Assembly: GCF_014697615.1 (NCBI RefSeq)
Contig: NZ_JACJSD010000017.1
Location: 1-64,000 of the forward strand
Reading direction: 5' to 3'
From: Nostoc sp. FACHB-280
GTDB lineage: Bacteria > Cyanobacteriota > Cyanobacteriia > Cyanobacteriales > Nostocaceae
Length of the DNA stretch: 64,000 nt
The position numbers and the translations under genes are program-made. Under the pieces are notes generated by a model that did no database searches, was not told the origin of the DNA, and worked only from the letters and a program-made list of their open reading frames with translations. Positions 54,441-63,356 of the stretch are shown one piece after another; position 1 is the stretch's first letter; each line of letters opens with the position of its first letter.

Positions 54441-55103
54441 ATGTATAACTATGATCCATTAGAATGTTTACCTTCATCGGCAGAATTGCCAGATTCTGAT
54501 GATACCCCTGTGGATAACGAACTACAAATTTTAATTCCTAATTTACTATTAGCTATCTTAGCTAATATCTGGCAAAACCGTGATGATTGGTTTTTCGGGA
54601 TTAATATGGCAATTTATTATGCACCTGCTAAATCTGCCATCGTTCCTGATGGATTTTTGAGTTTAGGTGTAGAACGTTTTGTTGGTGAAAATGGACGTTC
54701 TAGCTATGTTTTTTGGGAGGAAGAAGGTATTGCACCTACTCTAGCCTTAGAAGTTGTTTCTCAAACTTATAACGGCGAATATGAACAGAAAAAAATTGAT
54801 TATGCTGAATTAGGGATTTTATATTACGTGATTTATGCACCAACACGTCTACGTCGTAAGCGGCAACGTTTAGAAGTTTATCGGTTAGTTGAAGGTAAAT
54901 ATATTTTACAACTAGGGGATAAAGTTTGGTTGCCAGAAATTGGTTTAGGTATTGGAAGGGAACAGGGTACTTATCAAGGAAGAACACGAGAATGGTTATT
55001 TTGGTATGACGAAAATGGCAACCGATACCAAACCGCAGAAGAACAATTGCAAAATTTATTAACTAAGTTACAACAGCAAGGAATTGACCCAAGCCAACTT
55101 TAA
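54441..55103 (+). CDS. Uma2-family (DUF820) endonuclease-like protein
   Basis: A full-length member, 220 residues. The nuclease motifs are VPDGFLSLGV (about 72-81), ALEVVSQTY (about 102-110) and KKIDYAELGILYYVIYAP (about 117-134), which form the PD-ExV-K...Y pattern of the PD-(D/E)XK fold. The C-terminus is an acidic, Gln-rich helix (TAEEQLQNLLTKLQQQG). It is one of a very large paralogous family in cyanobacteria; the biological target is unknown. It belongs to a small stretch of accessory genes (Uma2, ankyrin) between USP and Hsp33. Confidence 0.85.
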   Translation: MYNYDPLECLPSSAELPDSDDTPVDNELQILIPNLLLAILANIWQNRDDWFFGINMAIYYAPAKSAIVPDGFLSLGVERFVGENGRSSYVFWEEEGIAPTLALEVVSQTYNGEYEQKKIDYAELGILYYVIYAPTRLRRKRQRLEVYRLVEGKYILQLGDKVWLPEIGLGIGREQGTYQGRTREWLFWYDENGNRYQTAEEQLQNLLTKLQQQGIDPSQL

Positions 55104-55300
55104 TTCCTATTTTTTCAATCTAAGAAAATAAACTACGTGTAGGTTGGGTGTAACGAAGTGGAACCCAACAATGCCAAATTATCTGGATTTTGGGTTTCGT
55201 GCTTCAATCCAAATTACGCTTATTTATATTGCAGCTATTATACAAAATTACCAGAATATATTTCAGAAAAAATCTCTTCTGCTATTAATATATAATCACA

Positions 55301-56215
55301 ATGTTTTTTGAATTACGCGACCAAAAATTAGCAGAATATACAAAATTACAAAAACATCCGCGAGATGAAGAAGAAAGCCGTCATCAAGCGACATTAGAAG
55401 TTTTTAGTAATTTAATAGAAACTGATTTTTTTGATGTGTATGAAACAGATGAAGAGGGAGATACTATATTGATGGATATAGTCTGGGCGGGAAATCTTGA
55501 CTATGTAAAATTCCTGGTTGAATCTGGACTAGATGTTAATAAAATAGCTAGTGGTTACGATTTTGCTCTATTGGTTGCTGCGCGTCAAGGCTGGACAGAG
55601 ATATTTAATTATTTATCACCCTTAACTCTTCCTGAATTTAGAGAAATAGCAGAAGAAGTATTACCTGAAGGTATTATTTATAGTCAAAGAAAAAATAATC
55701 ATGCTGTAGAATTATTTGTAGACGATGCTTTTGATGGAAATATTGATGCTCTTCATCATGCACTTTCTCAAGGTATAAAAATAGATGCCATTAGTTCTAA
55801 TGGTGAAGCAGCTTTACATAAAGCTATCAGAAATAATCAATTATTAGCCGTCGAGCTTTTATTAAAAGCTGGGGCAAATCCAAATTTAAAAGTAGAAGAA
55901 GGCTGGGAATATACACCCTTAATGGTTTCCATAAGTTTAGCTAGTATTGATTATGCTATTTTTCAAGTATTAATTGAAGCTGGAGCTAATTTAAATGGTA
56001 GTTCTAGTAGAGGCGAAAGTGTTTTAATGCTGGCAGTTTTAACCTTAAATATAGATGCTGTTCGCCGATTACTGGAACTAGGTGTTGATGTTAATGCCAA
56101 AGATATATATGGACATACAGCACTTTACTATGCGATCGCCTGTAGACAAAGAGATGAGATAGTAGTTGAAGAAATAATCCGCCTTCTGAAAGCAGCCAGA
56201 GCTAGAAAAGCTTGA
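55301..56215 (+). CDS. Ankyrin-repeat protein
   Basis: A 304-residue soluble protein made largely of ankyrin repeats. Clear units: DTILMDIVWAGNLDYVKFLVESGLDVNK (about 54-81, given in part as GNLDYVKFLVESGLDVNK), GEAALHKAIRNNQLLAVELL (about 167-186), TPLMVSISLASIDYAIFQVL, SVLMLAVLTLNIDAVRRLL, and HTALYYAIACRQR. The N-terminal 45 residues are non-repeat and charged. Ankyrin solenoids bind proteins; no partner is obvious. The codons are rich in A/T, as in the Uma2 gene next to it. It lies 197 bases after that gene. Confidence 0.85.
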   Translation: MFFELRDQKLAEYTKLQKHPRDEEESRHQATLEVFSNLIETDFFDVYETDEEGDTILMDIVWAGNLDYVKFLVESGLDVNKIASGYDFALLVAARQGWTEIFNYLSPLTLPEFREIAEEVLPEGIIYSQRKNNHAVELFVDDAFDGNIDALHHALSQGIKIDAISSNGEAALHKAIRNNQLLAVELLLKAGANPNLKVEEGWEYTPLMVSISLASIDYAIFQVLIEAGANLNGSSSRGESVLMLAVLTLNIDAVRRLLELGVDVNAKDIYGHTALYYAIACRQRDEIVVEEIIRLLKAARARKA

Positions 56216-56240
56216 GGATTACTACTGAATATCCCAACTC

Positions 56241-56630
56241 TTACCTTTTTTCTGCCTGAGCTAAAAACTGCCGTAAACTCAATAAACTCAAGGTTTGACC
56301 TAAGTTTATGGGTAACATTGAAATGCCTTCTAAGCGGGACTGTACCCAACCTTCGCCCCAGTACCATTCGTGAAAACCGTCAATACCACCACTGAGTAGT
56401 AACCGCAGACAATTGGGCTGTACTACATCCACCTGATGATGAATGGAGACAGGGCCAGTCCAGCTTGTAAACTGGAATCCTGGATAAATTTCTTCGGGCA
56501 TTCCGGGGTTAAAACGTTGCCCTAAGAGCCATTTTTCTAATTGTGCTGGACGTAGCAAGCTATCACCAATGGCGTTAGCTGATGCGGCGATTTCTATCCG
56601 TAGTTGGCTTTGTTGAAAATGACCTAGCAT
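56241..56630 (-). CDS. Small SRPBCC-like conserved protein
   Basis: The 129 residues suit a minimal SRPBCC fold: the N-terminal strand QLRIEIAASANAIGDSLL, helix AQLEKWLLGQ, strands GFQFTSWTGPVSIHHQVDVV and CLRLLLSGGIDGFHEWYWGE, and the C-terminal long helix SLLSLRQFLAQAEKR. It probably binds a small hydrophobic ligand. It is convergent with the ankyrin gene and divergent from hslO. Confidence 0.55.
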   Translation of the reverse strand: MLGHFQQSQLRIEIAASANAIGDSLLRPAQLEKWLLGQRFNPGMPEEIYPGFQFTSWTGPVSIHHQVDVVQPNCLRLLLSGGIDGFHEWYWGEGWVQSRLEGISMLPINLGQTLSLLSLRQFLAQAEKR

Positions 56631-56842
56631 TTTTTGCGAATTGTAAAGATGAGGACGACAAAAAAGTATTCAAAAGCGAGAAGCCATAAAATTCTGCATT
56701 CTGAATCCTGACTTCTCGATTCTTGAATGAATTGTATTTCTAGTATTGCAAATGCGTCGCCACTGAGCATCCACCCACCTGGATGGTAACTGAGAACTTA
56801 GAATAGAAACAGTGAAGTTGTTAAGAAATGTAAGGTTTTTTC

Positions 56843-57742
56843 ATGGCGGATCAGTTAATTCGCGCAACAGCAGCCGAAGGTGGGATTCGTGCAGTGGGTG
56901 TCATCACTACGCGCTTGACAGAAGAGGCTCGGCAGCGTCATCAACTTTCTTATGTGGCAACAGCCGCACTAGGACGGACTATGGCAGCAGGTTTATTAAT
57001 GGCTTCTAGTATGAAGCGTGCTGGTTCGAGGATTAATATCCGGGTGAAAGGCGATGGCCCTTTGGGTGGTATATTGGTAGATGCGGGCTTGGATGGAACA
57101 GTGCGGGGTTATGTCAGCAACCCGTCTGTAGAACTGCCACCTAATGCTAAAGGTAAACTTGATGTTGGCGGTGCAGTCGGCAGTGGCTACCTCTATGTAG
57201 TTCGAGATATTGGTTATGGTTATCCTTACTCTAGTACGGTGGAACTAGTATCTGGAGAAATTGGCGATGATGTGGCGCATTACCTAGTAAATTCTGAACA
57301 AACACCATCAGCTTTAGTATTAGGTGTGTTTGTGGGTGCGACTGGAGTAACTGCGGCTGGAGGATTGTTAGTCCAAGTTTTACCAAAAGCAGCTAGAGAT
57401 GAAGCTTTAATAGAAACTTTAGAATCAAGGGTGGCTGCCTTATCAGGATTTACCCCATTGTTACAAGCAGGTAAGACCCTACCAGAAATTTTTACTGATT
57501 TGTTGGGAGATATGGGTTTGTCGATATTTCCCGAAACTCAGATGTTGCGTTTTCATTGCAGTTGTTCTTTTGATCGGGTATTGAGCGCACTTAAGATTTT
57601 AGGAGAAGCGGAATTACAAGACATGATTGCGAAAGATAATGGTGCTGAGGCTACTTGCGATTTTTGTAGCAGAGTTTATCAAGCAAGTAGTGATCACTTA
57701 GCACAATTAATTGTTGATTTACAGGCAGAATCTTCTGGTTGA
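56843..57742 (+). CDS. hslO: Redox-regulated chaperone Hsp33
   Basis: Hsp33 is a cytoplasmic holdase activated by oxidation: its four Cys bind Zn when reduced and form disulfides on stress. The 299 residues have all four in place: Cys239 and Cys241 (FHCSCSF) and Cys272 and Cys275 (CDFC). The N-terminal domain has DQLIRATAAEGGIRAVGVIT and RVKGDGPLGGILVDA. The start ATG 56843 has a weak AAGG site. It is isolated; upstream lies a short CATCCA/TGGATG hairpin. Confidence 0.96.
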   Translation: MADQLIRATAAEGGIRAVGVITTRLTEEARQRHQLSYVATAALGRTMAAGLLMASSMKRAGSRINIRVKGDGPLGGILVDAGLDGTVRGYVSNPSVELPPNAKGKLDVGGAVGSGYLYVVRDIGYGYPYSSTVELVSGEIGDDVAHYLVNSEQTPSALVLGVFVGATGVTAAGGLLVQVLPKAARDEALIETLESRVAALSGFTPLLQAGKTLPEIFTDLLGDMGLSIFPETQMLRFHCSCSFDRVLSALKILGEAELQDMIAKDNGAEATCDFCSRVYQASSDHLAQLIVDLQAESSG

Positions 57743-57812
57743 AAATTAAGTATAAAATAACACTGATTTTAGCCAAGGTTAAAGGTATACCAGGAGAAAG
57801 TTCGGAAAAACA

Positions 57813-57839
57813 GTAGCTTTTTCACAATGAGAAAGTTAC
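57813..57839 (+). repeat. Imperfect hairpin downstream of hslO
   Basis: GTAGCTTTTTC and GAGAAAGTTAC pair over 11 bases with two G-U pairs and a short loop, 70 bases after hslO. It lacks a U-tract, so it is a weak 3'-end candidate. Confidence 0.35.
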
Positions 57840-57884
57840 TATGGCAACAACTGAATTGTTGACCCTGCGAATTTGAGGTTTGGA

Positions 57885-57999
57885 ATTTTGGATTTTAGAT
57901 TGGTTTTTTGGTTCCAGCTCCGCTACGTTAGGGTAGAACCTATATAAAATTGTTAAACTATATCCCTCTTGTGGGTAAGGTAAATCTAAAATCCAAAAT
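57885..57999. repeat. ATTTTGGATTTTAGAT inverted repeat enclosing a GGTTC..GAACC hairpin
   Basis: Perfect 16-base arms (57885-57900 and 57984-57999) flank 83 bases with an inner GGTTC...GAACC stem whose loop (CCAGCTCCGCTACGTTAGGG) looks like another modular repeat. The element ends 55 bases before the next gene. Confidence 0.55.
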
Positions 58000-58054
58000 C
58001 CAAAATTGTTTGACCTAGAGCCAATAACTATTTAATAAATTTTTGGTGTGAGAG

Positions 58055-60112
58055 ATGACAGAGCGGGATATTCCAGAAGATTGGTCTCCAGCTAGAGCTA
58101 GAGAGCCAGATCACACAAACCGAACACCACACTTCGGTGAAACGCAAGCATTTGGCATCCCAGCTACTGGTTCTAACTCTAAGTCAGTGAAACAACAAAC
58201 AGAAAATAATCCAGAAGGATTACCAATAATAGATCATCATTCCGCCGAAACCATTCCACCTAGTAAACGTTCCAGACCTTTGCCACGCTGGATGAAAAGC
58301 TGGGTGTTATGGGCAACAATGTTAGCCTTGATTCCTGGCAGTATCGGGTTTATTGCAATGGCAATGCTGTTAAAGTTGCCTGCTGCTCCTAACTGTCCGT
58401 CGATTTTTTGGCCGTTGGCTAGTGCTTCGGTGCGGTTACACTGCGCTCAGTTGGCGGCTTCTAAGCAGACAGTCAATGATTTATTACAAGCGATCGCCTT
58501 AGTTAAACAGTTACCAGAAAACCACCCACTGCGGGGAGAAATTGATCGGTTTATTGAGGAGTGGTCGCGGGATATTTTACAGTTAGCAGATCAAAGTTTT
58601 CAAGCCGGAGATTTAGAAGAAGCAATTACCACAGCCCAAAAAATTCCCCAAGACTTGCCTGTATATAAGTTAGTAGATGAAAAAATTGCTAAGTGGGAAT
58701 CAATTTGGGCTAAAGCTGACGAAATTTATCAAGCAGTACAAGAAGAATTGCAGCAAAGACGCTGGCAATCAGCCTCATTATTGGCAGCGAAATTACTGCG
58801 GGTAGATAATAAATATTGGTCAAGTACTAAATACGACCAAATCAACCGCTTGATTGTATCGGTGCGGGAAGATGGCGATAAGTTAGATAAAGCTGATAGT
58901 TTAGCCAAAACCAAAGTAGTAGATAATTTATTAGAAGCAATCAAAATAGCGGAATCGATTGGCAAAGACAGTTATTTTTATGATAAAGCCCAAGAGTCGA
59001 TTCCTTTATATGGACGCAAAATGCTGGAATTGGCCCAAGCTAAGATGGATGCCAAAGATGCAGATGCAGCTTTAGAAATTGCACGACAAATTCCGGATAT
59101 TACTAAATTACAAGCAGATATCGAAGATTTTATTGCTTTAGCAGATGCCCAACGCAGTGCATGGCTAGGTACAGTTTCTAGTTTAGAAACTGCGATCGCC
59201 CAAGCGCAAGAAATAGACCCTTCCCGCGCCAACTATAACAAAGCCCAACAATTAATTGCGCGTTGGCAGTTGGAAATAGAAGATGTTGGCCGTCTAGAAA
59301 AAGCACGCACATTAGCCAGCCAAGGTACAATTAACGATTTAGCAGCAGCAATTATTGAAGCACAACAAATTCCCTCTAATAATCCGCGAGCTTCCGAAGC
59401 TAGGCAAGAAGTTGGGCGTTGGCAAGCTCAAGTGGAAACCATTGAAGACCGTCCCTACTTAGAACGTGCTGAACAAATAGCCTTATTAGAAGATATCAAC
59501 TCTTTACAAGCTGCGATCGCAGAAGCCAGCCAAATCCGTAAAGGTCGGGCATTATTCCCAGAAGCACGCAGAAGAATTAACAGTTGGACGGCGAAAATAG
59601 AACGCATCCAAGACCAACCATACTTAGACCAAGCAAGAGATTTGGCTCAAACTGGAGATTTAAACGCCGCAATTAACGCCGCACAGACAATTGCATCTTC
59701 AGGAAGGGCGCTTTCTGGTGAAGCTCAAGCAGCTATTGATGATTGGCGAGGACAAATTCGCGCTAAAGATAACTGGAGCAGAGCCAGACAAGTTGCAGCT
59801 GTGGGTACACCAGATGCCTTAGTTGAGGCAATTCGGTTAGCGAATAAAGTCCCCAGCAGTAATATTCTGCGCTTGGATGCAAATGTCGCTATTGACCAAT
59901 GGAGTCAACAGTTATTAGACTTGGCTCGCTCTCAGAGTAGTTCTAATCTCAGCAAAGCCATTGAAACTGCTCAGTTGGTTCCTAGAGGTACGAGTGCTTA
60001 CAGTACAGCACAAGAACAAATTAAAAATTGGCAGCAATTGTTAAATCCTCAACCAGTACCACAACCAGAACCGTTGTTACCGTCATCAACTACCGAAGGT
60101 ACTAATTTGTAA
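58055..60112 (+). CDS. Membrane protein with tandem 60-75-residue helical repeats
   Basis: The 685 residues comprise a hydrophilic N-terminus (1-78), one transmembrane helix (about 83-106, VLWATMLALIPGSIGFIAMA), the Cys-containing APNCPSIFWPLASASVRLHC (111-130), and a long region with about eight repeats of roughly 60-75 residues. Each repeat has the form AIxxAxxIPxxxxxYxxAQxxIxxWxxQI, for example AIAQAQEIDPSRANYNKAQQ and AIRLANKVPSSNILRLDANV. This implies an alpha-helical solenoid, probably outside or on the membrane surface. It resembles uncharacterised cyanobacterial proteins. The C-terminus is Pro/Gln/Ser-rich. Not a chromosome-segregation ATPase: no Walker motif. Confidence 0.7.
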   Translation: MTERDIPEDWSPARAREPDHTNRTPHFGETQAFGIPATGSNSKSVKQQTENNPEGLPIIDHHSAETIPPSKRSRPLPRWMKSWVLWATMLALIPGSIGFIAMAMLLKLPAAPNCPSIFWPLASASVRLHCAQLAASKQTVNDLLQAIALVKQLPENHPLRGEIDRFIEEWSRDILQLADQSFQAGDLEEAITTAQKIPQDLPVYKLVDEKIAKWESIWAKADEIYQAVQEELQQRRWQSASLLAAKLLRVDNKYWSSTKYDQINRLIVSVREDGDKLDKADSLAKTKVVDNLLEAIKIAESIGKDSYFYDKAQESIPLYGRKMLELAQAKMDAKDADAALEIARQIPDITKLQADIEDFIALADAQRSAWLGTVSSLETAIAQAQEIDPSRANYNKAQQLIARWQLEIEDVGRLEKARTLASQGTINDLAAAIIEAQQIPSNNPRASEARQEVGRWQAQVETIEDRPYLERAEQIALLEDINSLQAAIAEASQIRKGRALFPEARRRINSWTAKIERIQDQPYLDQARDLAQTGDLNAAINAAQTIASSGRALSGEAQAAIDDWRGQIRAKDNWSRARQVAAVGTPDALVEAIRLANKVPSSNILRLDANVAIDQWSQQLLDLARSQSSSNLSKAIETAQLVPRGTSAYSTAQEQIKNWQQLLNPQPVPQPEPLLPSSTTEGTNL

Positions 60113-60114
60113 AT

Positions 60115-60148
60115 TATGTAGAGACGTTGTATACAACGTCTCTACATA
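60115..60148. terminator. 34-base perfect palindrome between convergent genes
   Basis: TATGTAGAGACGTTG (60115-60129), TATA, and its exact complement CAACGTCTCTACATA (60134-60148) start three bases after the stop of the helical-repeat gene. GTAGAGACGTTG-type palindromes are widespread cyanobacterial repeats. Its place between convergent genes fits a bidirectional terminator, although no U-tract follows. Confidence 0.55.
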
Positions 60149-60185
60149 GCATCAAAAAGATGTCTTCTCCTACTGCCAATCAAAA

Positions 60186-61124
60186 CTAATTCAAGAATAC
60201 TGAACCGTTTTGTTGAATTCGCATAGCCTTAGTATCTTGGCTTAAGTCAGTTGCTTCATTTAAAGTTACTTCTAACATTCCTGGTTGTGTAGTAGAAGCT
60301 TGGGGTATGACTAACAGTAGTCCACCGTCTTCGCGTTGGAATGTGACTGTAACTGGGGCGCTGATACCTTGTAACATGACATTTGACTTACCTTCAAGCG
60401 ATCGCGCTTCTGTATCGCCAATAACTTGGTAAGTAACTTTAGCGCCAGTATCGTTAATTAATTTCACATCAACTTTACCATTAGCCAGGGCGATCGTTGC
60501 GCTGGGTGTTTGTTGTTGGGATGGTGAAGGGGTTTGAGTGGTGGTAGTTTCGCTGGTAGATACCTGGGGATTGACTGGTACACCTTGATTTGATGTTTCT
60601 CCTGGAGATGGCAATGTAGTTTGAGGCGTAGTAGTTCCACTTATAGAAGCCTGTGGAGTTACTGGTACACCTTGGCTAGAAATGTTTCCTTGTCCTTGAG
60701 AGAAAGCATTAGGTGGGCAACCTTGAGGTACAACATTTCTGCTGTTAAAAGGTTCTTCATAGTAAATCCGCGGACAAGGATTCAGTGTTCCACCAGCTTG
60801 CGGTGTTTCACCACCCACACCTAATCCTGTTTGATATGTAGAAGAGGTAGTTGGGGTGCCATTTGCAGGTAAAAGCCCTTGATTAGCTAATCTTTGAGTG
60901 AGGGCATTCGGTGGACATCCTTGCGGTACTACAACTCGGTTATTGTGTGGCTCTTCATAAAAAATACTAGGGCAAGGGTTCACCTTAGAAGTAGATTGTT
61001 GTGGTGTGACAGTAGGTGATTGTTGGGCTACTGCTGTTTGCGAGATTGCAGGTACACTAATTAATAAACCACCGCAAACAGCACTGAATATTCCAGTCAA
61101 TTTCCGTAATTTTTGAGAACTCAT
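60186..61124 (-). CDS. Secreted protein with duplicated NPCPxIxYEEP Cys motif
   Basis: The 312 residues carry a signal peptide (about 1-34). Two copies of a Cys motif follow: NPCPSIFYEEPHNNRVVVPQ then GCPPNA (about 49-74), and NPCPRIYYEEPFNSRNVVPQ then GCPPNA (about 115-140). A Thr/Pro/Ser/Gln region with repeated QGVPVxPQ follows to about 205. The C-terminal 105 residues form a globular beta-rich domain (LANGKVDVKLINDTGAKVTY; SLEGKSNVMLQGISAPVTVT). Two Cys per motif suggest an intra-repeat disulfide. The function is unknown; an envelope protein is likely. A Cys-Pro-Ser-Ile-Phe string also occurs in the convergent gene. Confidence 0.65.
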   Translation of the reverse strand: MSSQKLRKLTGIFSAVCGGLLISVPAISQTAVAQQSPTVTPQQSTSKVNPCPSIFYEEPHNNRVVVPQGCPPNALTQRLANQGLLPANGTPTTSSTYQTGLGVGGETPQAGGTLNPCPRIYYEEPFNSRNVVPQGCPPNAFSQGQGNISSQGVPVTPQASISGTTTPQTTLPSPGETSNQGVPVNPQVSTSETTTTQTPSPSQQQTPSATIALANGKVDVKLINDTGAKVTYQVIGDTEARSLEGKSNVMLQGISAPVTVTFQREDGGLLLVIPQASTTQPGMLEVTLNEATDLSQDTKAMRIQQNGSVFLN

Positions 61125-61266
61125 ATTTAGATTTTCCTCCTGAGTAAATTGGGTATTAATAACTATCGAAAAATTTTGTTATTTGTCATTAGGATTTGTG
61201 TTGATCAAGAACAAATAACTAATGACAATTCATAATTCAAATATTTCAGTTAGCTAGATTGGAAAT

Positions 61267-61746
61267 CTAAGCTTCTTCCCAAAGTTGACGAACTCTATCT
61301 GGAAGCCAACTAGCAATTTCTTGAATTCTTTCTTGTGACAGTTCGTCTTTAGTCGCAGAAAAAACAGCTTTGACAACTTGTTCGCGGTCTACATTCGGTG
61401 GCATAGTGCCTTCATTGGCAACGCGGAATAAGAAGCGATCGCTATCAATTTTAAAGATGCCAGGGCCTTGCCAGGGTGGACGTACCCGACTCAAAAAGCT
61501 GACAATCGGATTGGTATCATGCCACAGTTCGGCAATTTCAATTTGCAGAGATTTGTCTTCAGTTTCTTCGGCTGGTTTATGTAGTTCACCTTCAACTCGG
61601 TCGGCGGCTTCTGTAGTCATCAAGTCACGCATAACTCGAAATACTACTTCTGTAATATCCCTAGCGTCGTAAAGGTCAGCTAAACCACTATTTTGTTTTA
61701 CCTTCTCTAAAAAGGGTAGATTTTGTTCTGCAATGGGAGTTGGCAT
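61267..61746 (-). CDS. DUF2267-domain protein
   Basis: A 159-residue soluble helical protein matching DUF2267: NSGLADLYDARDITEVVFRV (19-38), then EGELHKPAEE, the central VSFLSRVRPPWQGPGIFKID, and the C-terminal half-repeat REQVVKAVFSATKDELSQER. The start ATG 61746 has GGAGG 5-10 bases upstream. No catalytic residues are evident. Function unknown; DUF2267 members are often stress-linked in actinobacteria and cyanobacteria, which is a loose expectation only. Confidence 0.8.
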   Translation of the reverse strand: MPTPIAEQNLPFLEKVKQNSGLADLYDARDITEVVFRVMRDLMTTEAADRVEGELHKPAEETEDKSLQIEIAELWHDTNPIVSFLSRVRPPWQGPGIFKIDSDRFLFRVANEGTMPPNVDREQVVKAVFSATKDELSQERIQEIASWLPDRVRQLWEEA

Positions 61747-61943
61747 TTTATCTCCTCCAATAACCTATTTTTTAGCTGCATGTAAGCAAAATAAATCCGC
61801 AGTTTATGGAATACTCATCAGAGTAAACAGTAAACTGTGTTCGCTCAAATTTATGATTTAAAAATGCAAGCTTTACTATCTAAGTTAGTAAGTAATGCCA
61901 AATCTATTCATCTGTCACAGGAAACAAAACAATAAACGAAAAT

Positions 61944-63356
61944 TTAAGACTCTAGAGTTACAGGTAGAGTCACAATGAAAGTTGTACCTTTGCCAAGGCT
62001 ACTTTCAACTTGAATTTGACCTTGGTGATGTTCGACAATAGCTTGAGCGATCGCTAGTCCTAATCCTGAACCTGTAGCACTGTCAGTAGCTGTGCTTTCA
62101 CTTTTTTTATGAGTACGCGCCGGATCTACCCGATAAAAACGGTCAAACAACCTGGGTAATGCTTCTGTGGGAATACCAACACCAGTATCACTCACTTTAA
62201 TTTGTAACTGAGCCGTGCTGACACGCATCCTCGATACACGACTGATTCCTTCTTGACGTGTCAACTCGACATTTACCTTACCACCCGCCGGAGTATAGCG
62301 CAAAGCATTACTAATTAAGTTTGTCAATAGTCTGACTAGCTGATCCCAATCACCTAAGAGGGTGAACCAATTTTCTAGTAATTCAGGACTCGTTTCCGCT
62401 ACTGGCGGATCAACTAAGTGTAAATTTAAAGCAATATCTTTTTCACTAGCGAGAAGTTGCTGTTCTTCAATCACTTCCATCAGTAAAGCATCTAAAGGAC
62501 AAGGTGAAAATGTATCTTTACTGATGCCACTATCTTGTCTTGCTAAAAATAATAAATCATTTACCAGCTTACCTAAGCGTTGTGTCAATCGTTCCACCAC
62601 CTTTAACTGTTGACGATAGTTAGTAGAACTACTCACTTCGGTTTCAACTAACTCCAATTCACTTAAGGCGACTTGTACATTAGTTTGAATCAATGTAATG
62701 GGACTTCTCAATTCATGGGAAGCATCAGCCGTGAATTGCTTGAGTCTTTGATAAGAATCACCCACTGGTTCCATTGCTTTCCCCGACAGAAACCAGCCAC
62801 TTGCAGCCACTGACAGTAACATTAACCAAATTCCCAATGCTAAATCTAAAATTAGCTGACGGCTGGGTTTAGTAACTTCAAACCACGGATGACTTACACG
62901 CAGATATCCTAATACTTGTCGGCCAAATTCTACGCGCTGGGTAACTTGACGTAACGATAGTTCTGAGTCTCCCCACTGGTCTTGTTTAGGAATGCGGACT
63001 GTTTCGCCAGTATGATTACCATGAATGGGAATATTTAAAGGTTCTGAGAAAGTTGACCAAAGTAATTTCCCTGTAGGACTAAACCATTCCAAGTCAATGT
63101 GGTCATCATCGACATTATTGGCATTGTTGCGAAAACTGGCTTCTACATTAATACGGAGTTTATCAGTTTCGTGATTTACTGGCTCAATGACAAGCGATCG
63201 CTCGACAATTTCCACCACATGATTTAAAGTATCGTCAATTCGCTCTACCAACGTACTCCGAACATATAAGTACACACCACTAGCAAACAGCAATAACAAC
63301 ACAGCAGTTACCGCAGTGTACCAAATAGCCAACCGACGACGAGTAGCTTGAAACAT
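61944..63356 (-). CDS. Two-component sensor histidine kinase
   Basis: The 470 residues have two membrane helices (about 11-32 and 169-192) around a periplasmic sensor of about 135 residues, then HisKA and ATPase domains. Phospho-His214 is in DASHELRSPITL. The ATPase motifs are NLISNALRYTPAGG, SDTGVGIP and SGLGLAIAQAIVEHH. No clear HAMP domain is seen between helix 2 and HisKA. The sensor has charged DDDHIDLEWFSPTGKLLW, with no metal-binding Cys or Met cluster. The architecture resembles the RppB/NrsS-like group, but the signal is unknown. A response regulator is not adjacent on either side. Confidence 0.9.
   Translation of the reverse strand: MFQATRRRLAIWYTAVTAVLLLLFASGVYLYVRSTLVERIDDTLNHVVEIVERSLVIEPVNHETDKLRINVEASFRNNANNVDDDHIDLEWFSPTGKLLWSTFSEPLNIPIHGNHTGETVRIPKQDQWGDSELSLRQVTQRVEFGRQVLGYLRVSHPWFEVTKPSRQLILDLALGIWLMLLSVAASGWFLSGKAMEPVGDSYQRLKQFTADASHELRSPITLIQTNVQVALSELELVETEVSSSTNYRQQLKVVERLTQRLGKLVNDLLFLARQDSGISKDTFSPCPLDALLMEVIEEQQLLASEKDIALNLHLVDPPVAETSPELLENWFTLLGDWDQLVRLLTNLISNALRYTPAGGKVNVELTRQEGISRVSRMRVSTAQLQIKVSDTGVGIPTEALPRLFDRFYRVDPARTHKKSESTATDSATGSGLGLAIAQAIVEHHQGQIQVESSLGKGTTFIVTLPVTLES

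Noticed and set aside
54441-56215. Toxin-antitoxin or defence island from Uma2 plus ankyrin genes
   Set aside because: The genes are 197 bases apart, each of a size and type common as singletons in cyanobacteria, with no partner pattern.
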